This document shows positions 56,869 through 64,000 of a stretch of 64,000 nucleotides of DNA, one piece after another. A model generated the notes under the pieces. That model made no database searches, was not told the origin of the DNA, and saw only the letters and a program-made list of their open reading frames with translations. How positions within the stretch are numbered: position 1 is the first letter of the stretch; the number at the start of each line of letters is the position of its first letter. The stretch is taken from NCBI GenBank assembly GCA_016508695.1, contig VNKQ01000004.1, forward strand, positions 2,356,001-2,420,000. Reading direction: 5' to 3'. The DNA is from Hyphodiscus hymeniophilus. Its lineage: Eukaryota > Ascomycota > Leotiomycetes > Helotiales > Hyphodiscaceae. Both the position numbers and the translations under genes were made by a program.

Positions 56869-58204
56869 TCACGACCCACCAACAGGTCCTTGCTTCTTCA
56901 TCTGCAATCTCCGTAAACTAAGTACCATACTGAGTGGATCATACGTCTTCGTCGATGGATCCCACGCCGCTCTCACATCAAAGACTAACCACGCTCTAGG
57001 GGAATCGACTTCCACTAATCCCGTCACCAATATACTTCCCCGCGGAGGATAGTTCTTCGCGGGCTTGAAATTCTTTTGAAATTCTGTCTTGAACGCTAAG
57101 ATTGGTTTTGCAAGATGACCTTGTAGAGGCCCTTGTTGAACAGCTGTTTTCTCCTCTCCAGTAGTTTTGATTTCTGGCCGCGTTGGGATGGTCGCTCTAC
57201 CAGGTGTTTGCGTAAGTGGGGGAAGAGGCGATGGTCCATCTTTGGAGTCCTTCTTCGGCGGAGGCGGGGGCAGTCTTGTGAGCTCTGCATGTTTCGCTAG
57301 TACTTGTTCGATTGTTGTTGTAGGACTTCCGGTTTGTAAGCCCAAAACCTTCGCTATTGACCGTATATCCTCGGCGACTAAAACCTTGATAAAACTCCAT
57401 GAGGACTTCATTACAGGTGATGGCCAAAGTATGTTACGGATTCGACTGACAGTCAAGGGCTCGACAGGCATGGTCGAGATTGCTACGAAATCGTCCGTTA
57501 TCTCAATTCTGTGCTGGTTAGTCGTGGCTTCGTAACATCGCGAGAGACACCTACCCTGTTCTCTCAAACTCCGGTGGGGGATGGGTTGGGAAATCCACGT
57601 CTAGCCAGTACCTCCTCAGCTTCATACCCTTTCCGCATCTGACAGTCAATAGCGGATGTTTCTCGGCGGCCGTCCTGACGAAATTTGCGAGATCATCTAT
57701 AAATCATCAACTCTTGCCCACACCACCCAGGTTTCGGTTACTGACCTCGTACACGCTTCGCGAGCTCCTGATCTTTGCTGAATTTGATAAATTCCTGCCA
57801 CTCCGGATCACTTCCACGATATGGCCTGGGCTCCAGTTCCTTCGTAGTCAGGGGAAAAGGTATAAAAATACCCCCCTCTTCCACCTCCTCTTCGTCTGAC
57901 GTATCCGGCAGATCCAAGTCTCCTGCATCGTCGAGTGTTTTTGCCAAGGGTTCCAGAACCAATCTGTCGTAAATTTGAGTAGTTATGTACAGAGCGCCGC
58001 CCGTGATAAGGATCGGTCTGCATCTAGTCAACATTGTCCAGTATTCCTTTGCATTTGGAGGCCATACCTCCAACGGATCCCCCGTTTCTGGAATTGGACT
58101 CTTTGTACATTATGAAGTTGGCCATTCTGTCTCATAGTCTCTAGCCGCATAGGCAGTCGAGCCGTCGTCAGAACGGCTTTTCGGGGTTTGAAGAATCGAA
58201 ACAT
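56869..58204 (-). CDS. Predicted mitochondrial membrane-associated protein, unknown function
   Basis: Four exons (58204-58068, 58023-57746, 57696-57555, 57508-56869) encode 398 residues; all introns are 44-49 nt. The spliced N-terminus is MFRFFKPRKAVLTTARLPMR, rich in Arg, Lys and hydroxyl residues and free of acidic ones, as in a mitochondrial presequence. A single hydrophobic segment follows at about residues 48-60 (PILITGGALYITT). Next come an acidic region (DTSDEEEVEEGG), a folded region with TAAEKHPLLTVRCGKGMKLRRYW and IEITDDFVAISTMPVEP, a Pro-rich linker and a C-terminal domain with YPPRGSILVTGLVEVDSPRA. I do not recognise the family. A matrix- or inner-membrane protein is an inference from the N-terminus. 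It is divergent from the Vps3844 gene. Confidence 0.78.
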
Positions 58205-58536
58205 TGTGATCGATGGGTCAAGGCCCGCCTCGGGATGGCGAGCCTTGGAAGGTGATAAATAAAGCTATGAAGATGTAATTTTAGGTTCTGCGGTCGCATA
58301 GAGTGGAAACTCAAAGCAAGAACTTCATCAACACATATCCAGACTTGTCTGGATTTGAAAGGATAATTTGGGCTGATGCTGGTGATACTCGAGTCTTGGT
58401 CGCCGCAATTCGGCAGAATAGAAAGCGGTAAGAGCAGCCGCCAAGACTTCCGTCTATCAATCCAAAGCTCTGAGGTCGTCACCGAAAGACAGAGCTTCAA
58501 GAGTAACAATTCTCATTACACAAAAGTCAAGCCATC
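58205..58536. promoter_or_regulatory. Divergent promoter, mitochondrial-type protein / Vps3844
   Basis: The 332 nt between divergent start codons should hold both promoters. The minus-strand frame that crosses it has no ATG or domain. Confidence 0.45.
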
Positions 58537-59769
58537 ATGAAGCTTACATCGCGCTTGCTCCTGCCGGCCTTAATTGGTGCAGCTTCAGCGACCTCGGATG
58601 CGAAAGTCTACTTGTTCCAAGGACACGAGTGGCCATCTACCTCGAAACCTCCTACCCTCTCCCCAGAAGAAGCAAGACTGGTCTTCGCGCAACGACTAGG
58701 CATATCTCAGTATCATGGCATCGGTGATGCAAGCGAAAGCGCTATCGCACATATCAACACCTTCGGTGGACGTCAAGAATCGATATTCCAGGATTCGGCA
58801 CGAGATAAAGCAGCAGAGCTTGTACTTGTAGTTCAAGGCGTATCATCAAAGACTGCAGAGCCTTTATTGAGTGCTTGGTCATCTATCGCTCCAGCTTTTA
58901 CGATATCGAATCCTCCGGCCTCAAAATCGAACCTCAGATTCGTCGAGGACTTACAGCGACAGGTGGGGCAAGGGAGGGCTTGCGTTCTTGCCGATGATAT
59001 CAATCCTTTCAATCATATGTGCTGGAATGGAAGAATGACGAAGGCAATCCATCTTAACTTGAGTACTGATAGTGTAAGATGAGCTTCAATTGTTAGAGGA
59101 AAAATGCTAATGGTGAAGCAGGATGTAGTCACAGACTTGATGGATGTCCAAGAACGATTAATTACATTCGCAAAGAACAGCGAGATGAATGTTATGGTGG
59201 CTCTTATGCCGGAATCCGGGTCTTCGAAGAGCTCAAAGCCGTACGGATCATACGAGATGCCAAGTCAAGTTCCAATTGGTCGCAGACAAGTAGAAGAGCC
59301 CATGACAGATCTGCCAGTGGCATCTTCCACCGCATTCGCCTCTGACCAAGTTACGACATCCAACGCATCGGCACCATTTGAACCGATTACTGGTGTTCCT
59401 CCTGTCTGCCATACCTCCCTCGATTTATGCACATCCTCGACGAACGAGTGCTCTGGACACGGCGAATGCTATTTAAAGTACGCGCCTACGTCGGAGCAAG
59501 ATAAAACACAGCCCTGCTATACATGTGGTTGTGTTCCTACCGAGGAGCACTTTTTGGAGGGCAGGGAACGCAAACCTGCCTACCGTATTACATACTGGGG
59601 AGGAGCTGCATGCCAAAAGAAGGATGTGAGCGGACCTTTCTGGCTATTTGCCATCTTCACTGTGGTCATGGTTGGTCTTATTAGCTGGTCGGTAGGATTA
59701 CTATTCAGTGTTGGCGAGGAGAAACTTCCCGGTGTTATTGGTGCAGGAGTCCCGAGCAAGTCTCGATGA
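58537..59769 (+). CDS. Vps3844-type vacuolar sorting protein (DUF3844)
   Basis: Two exons (58537-59073 and 59122-59769), with a 48-nt intron at 59074-59121, encode 394 residues. A signal peptide covers about residues 1-18. The luminal part has KVYLFQGHEWP and an ARLVFAQRLGISQYH block. The C-terminal DUF3844/Vps3844 domain is clear: CHTSLDLCTSSTNECSGHGECYL, CYTCGC, then YWGGAACQKKDVSGPFWLF and a transmembrane helix (IFTVVMVGLISWSVGLL) near residue 360, with a short cytoplasmic tail. The CSGHG and CYTCGC motifs make an EGF-like Cys knot. The name comes from a vacuolar protein-sorting phenotype in yeast relatives; it should be a type I membrane protein of the secretory pathway. Confidence 0.92.
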
Positions 59770-60558
59770 ATAGAGGGCGCGAGGATGCTGTTGTATGATT
59801 TGGACTGAAAGACGCGGGCTGATTGCCCAGTTGATCGTTGGCGGCGTTCGGAAGATTGTACTGTTAGCTATTGCCAGTGTACAGACACATTAAAATGGTC
59901 TTTTCTACGGACAGCCGATTTCTAGACTTCATCGTTGCGCGATGTTCGAAGCTCAACCGGTGGAGTGCCCTGAATCCCCTCCTTGACCATGACTGCCACA
60001 ACCATATTGTTCGGTCACCACGCAAGCCAATTTTCCAACATGGCCCACTCTAGAATCCAAATCCATCGGTGTAGATTTCGGAATTCTTGGTCCACCTCTT
60101 TGATTGGATCCAAATAACATTTCGTATTATTGTGTTATGATCTGCGGAGGGGGAAAAAGAGCATTTTGTCTCCTCATAGCAAAGAACAGCTTCACTTCAA
60201 GTAATCAGACTGCATATTTATCGCGTCGCAAGAGACTTCGTAACGCCTTTATTTTGCGGACGATCTAACTCAAAGTCTAAGAATCGCGTAGTTCTATTTT
60301 CTGTCAACGTCCTTACGTCGAGCATCCTCGCGTTTTTGACGTCATCTTCTTTTCGATAAGCAAAACCCACGTGGTTAGGCACAGGTACCATCTTATTTTT
60401 TTTCAACAAATTAATTCTATTCTACTTATCCAAAGTTCTCTCATTTCGGCGTTCGAGCTGACACCTGTCCATGTTCTGTCCTTCATGTCGGAAACTCCAG
60501 TCTCATATTTCTGAGCTCTTGCTCAACATCTACCTTATGCCCCCTCAAGTTATTCAAC
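59770..60558. other. Intergenic, no gene recognised
   Basis: About 790 nt with the Vps3844 3' UTR and the promoter of the PAF-acetylhydrolase-like gene. No supported frame. Confidence 0.45.
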
Positions 60559-62526
60559 ATGGACTCCATTGACGGAGGAGGAGCTTCAGACACAAGGCAC
60601 ACAGTCAACAAGCCTGATGATGTTCCCTTTTCAAAACTGCCCAACTCCAGACCTCCCACGGGTTTCCGTGAGAAGCTTACATACTCTCCTTTGCCCCACT
60701 ACTCTGGCCCCTATAGTGTTGGCATGATGGATGTTGAAGTTCCAGCACGAGAACCCAGGGCATTTTCAGATATCAAACGAGATCACAGACACTTATTAGA
60801 ACTTGAGACAGTACTCTTTACTTTATACTATCCTTCTGCAATTGGTTCTGGTCAGGGGAAGTCTCCTGAGGGAGAAGAGAAGTGGAGTCGTGCAACATGG
60901 CTACCGAGACCAAGAATCGAGGTCGCAAAGGGTTATGGGAGGTTCTCGGGGTTCCGGAATGGCTCTATGCTGGATGGTTCGGTTGGTAGCCACTTCTGGT
61001 TCAATTGTGCTCATGGCTCACTATAAACAGGGGCCACCACTGCGTTGACCAAAATCCCAGCTTTTCGCAACGCTCATCTTGCAAATCATTGGCCGCCAAA
61101 CAAAAACTCAAGAGAGGCAGGTACATATGAGCAGAAGAATCGCGCAGGAGCGCCTCCTCCTGGAGAACCCGAGAAGCCTTGTTTTCCTTTGATGATATTC
61201 AGTCACGGCTTGGGAGGAACGAGAACAACATACAGCTCGGTGTGTGGGGAGTTTGCAAGCTATGGCTTTGTTGTCATTGCAATTGAGCACCGAGACGGCA
61301 GTGGACCCAGAACCTTTGTCAACATACCCAAAGATCCGAAATATTCGAGAGAAGGTCTCGACATTACGGGAAAGGACCAGGAGCGTGGATGGACGCGAAT
61401 GGATTATATTTTTCCGAAAGACAACGCCCTGGACACAATGCCGGGCAATACCCAAGGTGTCGATGGGAAGCTGCGGTCAGCACAAATCAAGCTTCGTCTC
61501 GCCGAAATTGAAGAAGCATATCACGTCATGACCGTCATCCACGAAGGGCGCGGAGAAGATATAGCAGCACAGAATCTACGACTGAAGTCCGCAGGCGGTA
61601 AAGGAGGCAGTTCTCGAGGCCTCAGAGGTGTTGATTGGGCGTCCTGGAAGAACCGATTTCATCTTCAGCAAGTCACTATGCTTGGTCACTCCTTTGGTGC
61701 AGCAACTACAGTCGAAGTCCTACGCCACCAAAAAGAATTTCCGTTCATAGGCCAAGGTATCATTTACGATATATGGGGTGCAGCTATCCAACCTCCTCCA
61801 GACAAGCCTGATCAACGTATCAACGCTCCTCTTCTTGGCATAAACAGTGAAGCATTCATGTACTGGCCTGACAATTTTGAATCCGTGATATCGCTCTGCA
61901 AAGAGGCAAAAGATCAAGACGCATTAGTATGGCTGATGACAGTCAGGGGCTCGGTGCACCTATCACAATCCGATTTCACCGTTCTGTACCCACGATTATC
62001 GAGTCTTTTTCTCAAGATGACTATCAATCCACGAAGGGCAATAGATCTTAATGTCAACGCTTCTCTCGAGTTCCTCAAACTTGTTATGCCGGCGCGTATC
62101 TCGGCAATGAATCGCGGGACGAACGAACATTTGCTCGAAATCAACACCCTAGAGAAACTTCCCGACGACCACAAACCTTTGGAGAAGTACATGGCGCAGC
62201 GACTTCGTATTCCACATGAGATGCGGATCCGAGTAGTGCCGATGTGGGCGAGACGGTTTGTGAGGAACCGGAAAGCAAAAGCACAAAACTTGGATGTGCC
62301 GAGGGATCCGAACGGAAATCCGCTGGTTGGCTTAGAGGAATTACCAATTGGAGAGGAAATCTGGATGCATGTTGCACCTACTAAAGATGAATTGAGGCGG
62401 CATGGGGTTGAAATGGAGGGTGGGACCAAGGAAGAAGGTGGTGGGGTGGTAGACGTTACTGGGAATGAAGGACGAACTAGAGAAGATAGGCATAGCGTTG
62501 AGCAGAGGTCTATGGAACGTGGTTGA
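60559..62526 (+). CDS. PAF-acetylhydrolase-like lipase, probable frameshift
   Basis: As the sequence stands, two exons (60559-60976 and 61031-62526) join in phase to 637 residues. The alpha/beta hydrolase core is clear: MIFSHGLGGTRTTYSS, VVIAIEHRDGSGPRT, the nucleophile elbow GHSFGAAT at about 61684, then LLGINSEAF and RGSVHLSQSDF, which carries the likely His. This is the plasma/isoform-II PAF acetylhydrolase family, which cleaves short acyl chains from phospholipids. Just before the intron the frame reads FSGFRNGSMLDG, while the next frame reads VPEWLYAGWFG, which fits the family much better. One extra G in the GGGG run at 60948-60951 would link them, with the donor then at 60982. This is the second suspected frameshift in the window. 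The C-terminus (about 560-637) is charged and disordered. Confidence 0.86.
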
Positions 62527-63055
62527 GTATATTCTGTACTCCTCTGAATATATGGAGAAATGGAGTTAGCGGCCTGGCTTGGTTTGGTGCATTTCTGGAT
62601 AGACTGCGGAGCGTAAAGTATCGTATATATGCAGGACAAAGCCATTGTATAAATGAAGTTGTGTCCTTCTGTGAACACTAATCTGAATCTTCTTCTAGTT
62701 AGACACCTTCTGAGCCGTTCCAGATCTTTAGAAGAGTCGCAACGAAACGTCAGATCCTTTGTCATGAGCAATCAAGGATCCATTGAGGCCATTGGATTCC
62801 GTATCATTCAAACGTTCTGAACGAGTTTACCACCCTGTTTTTCGACTAGCATAACATTTCTCAACCAGAATGACAACAACTCAACTACCCATCCCAATCC
62901 GATGAATCGATGATTCAGTATGAAATCTTTTTGCCCTGGCGTTTCAGAATCACTCGAAGTCCCTATTGGGATCTTGGAAGCACGGCTGAGCCACGTAATT
63001 CGAATAATTTGTCAAGCCACATATCCAAGCTAGAACCCACCCGATACTCGACCAG
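62527..63055. other. Convergent 3' intergenic region
   Basis: About 530 nt between two stops; 3' UTRs only. No gene seen. Confidence 0.5.
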
Positions 63056-64000
63056 TTAAGTCGCCTCTGAGGTCTCCAATTCGATCGCTGCAGTCTTTGT
63101 AGCTAGTACATCAAGATCATCTTCCGAAGCAGTCGTATCATCCGTTCCTTGAAGCACGGCATCTAAACTTCGTATCTGATCCTCACGATCACCACATTCC
63201 GAGCCACTTCTGCTCCCGCTGTCCACACTTCCCAATTCAGTGCATCCTGTAATTCGTGTCAGCCACGCCTCCTACTGCTAGAAAAGCAACCCTTAGAGTA
63301 GTAATAATGGAACTCACCACCACATTGACAATCAAAGCCATAGATCCGCTTCAACTGTGCTTTCTTATGTCCATAATCGACCGTGACCTCCTCTCCCTCC
63401 AACAGTTTGAGTCGGTTCCAGAAGATCATTCTGCCGATGCTGTCCTTCCAAACGTAAAGTGAATTAGGCACACAAGAGTGGTTGATCCTGCTCGCCGTCT
63501 CAAAGACACCCGTCGCCATGTCATCCATGATACTGTATCCATTACTGTATACAATTGACCGATGGACCGACTCGTTGGAGTTCCGCGAGAAATGGGAGAG
63601 TGAGAGAAAGGACTCGCGACCGCATGGAGACAGAGCTGCAACTGAGACATCCAAGGGGTCGGCGCGGGATCCTGTATCCTTTAACGTGACGAGAGATGCC
63701 TCTGAGAGAAGGATTGTGCCGGGTAATACTATTGATCTCGAAGTCAACCGGCTGTTCTGCTGTAAAGCAAAGCGGAACCCTTTGGTTCCAAAAACATTTA
63801 AAGCATTGCAAGCACGCCAGAATACACACTATCTCGAAGTGCAAAGACACCCAAGCCCTTTCCCTCTGCTTCTCGTATTTCTATCAGAAGACCGAGCGTC
63901 TCGGGGTAGCGGAGTGGTGAGGGCTGAACATCATCCGGTGGGGGAGAGGGTGTTCTAGGTTGCGTTACTTCCACGGGAGCACTTTTTCTTGCAGAGCTTG
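63056..64000 (-). CDS. SET-domain protein, 3' part
   Basis: The gene enters from the right edge: exons 64000-63830 (partial), 63728-63318 and 63246-63056, with introns of 101 and 71 nt. The first join gives GKGLGVFALRDILPGTILLSE, the start of the SET domain. The core shows MDDMATGVFETASRINHSCVPN (the RINHSCxPN motif), FWNRLKLLEGEEVTVDYGH, and a post-SET-like CQCGGC after the second join. This is the class of fungal SET proteins that includes SMYD/Set5-like members; a MYND finger, if any, would be upstream of the visible part. The protein ends in an acidic Ser/Asp-rich tail. SET proteins methylate lysines on histones or other proteins; the target is unknown. The first 60 visible residues are Pro-rich and the start lies outside the window. 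Confidence 0.88.

Noticed and set aside
1..64000. tRNA genes, CRISPR arrays, intact transposons or viral insertions
   Set aside because: Reading both strands I found no T-loop/anticodon arrangement, no regularly spaced repeats and no transposase, integrase or reverse transcriptase motifs. A covariance or repeat search could still find diverged copies.

Overview
This is a window of nuclear DNA from a filamentous ascomycete (Pezizomycotina; Leotiomycetes would fit, but the class is not proven). The signs are genes split by short 45-60 nt GT-AG introns with CTAAC/CTGAC-like branch points, a HET-domain gene, a het-c gene, a GH131 glucanase, a fungal-type GH47 ER mannosidase with a PA domain, an SRA-YDG protein, and a Zn2Cys6-type regulator. 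I resolved about 23 protein genes by joining exons across splice sites by hand; every join given below keeps the reading frame. I saw no rRNA, tRNA, CRISPR array or intact transposon.

Layout. 1-10.8 kb: 3' end of a fungal transcription factor, convergent with an EDEM/Htm1-like GH47 protein, then a six-exon secreted type-B carboxylesterase and a single-exon HET-domain protein. 10.8-13.4 kb: little except a small Cys-rich ORF. 13.4-32.2 kb: dense housekeeping and metabolism, with a Bem46-like hydrolase divergent from sds22, a D-xylose reductase, a 2EXR protein with a suspected frameshift, a flavin monooxygenase, a secreted GH131 enzyme, an SRA-YDG protein, ribosomal protein eL20, CSN12 and a BTB protein. 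32.2-40.1 kb: gene-poor, holding only a small four-exon bZIP gene. 40.1-44.8 kb: a full-length ABCC-type transporter. 46.7-49.9 kb: het-c. 51.8-64 kb: an HMG-box protein, a possible orphan gene with an 18-bp repeat, a small secreted protein, a mitochondrial-type membrane protein divergent from a Vps3844 protein, a PAF-acetylhydrolase-like protein with a suspected frameshift, and the 3' end of a SET-domain gene.

How the genes relate. No biosynthetic cluster or defence island is evident. The links I can see are thematic: plant-polymer use (carboxylesterase, xylose reductase and GH131, the last two with XlnR-like motifs upstream), secretory-pathway and vacuole quality control (GH47/EDEM, Vps3844), chromatin (SRA-YDG, HMG, SET) and non-self recognition (HET-domain protein and HET-C, 36 kb apart). 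The points most worth a second look are two probable single-base frameshifts in otherwise conserved genes, a possible 4-nt exon carrying the eL20 start codon, an unusual bZIP basic region, stacked hairpins near 56.2 kb, and the HET/HET-C pairing.
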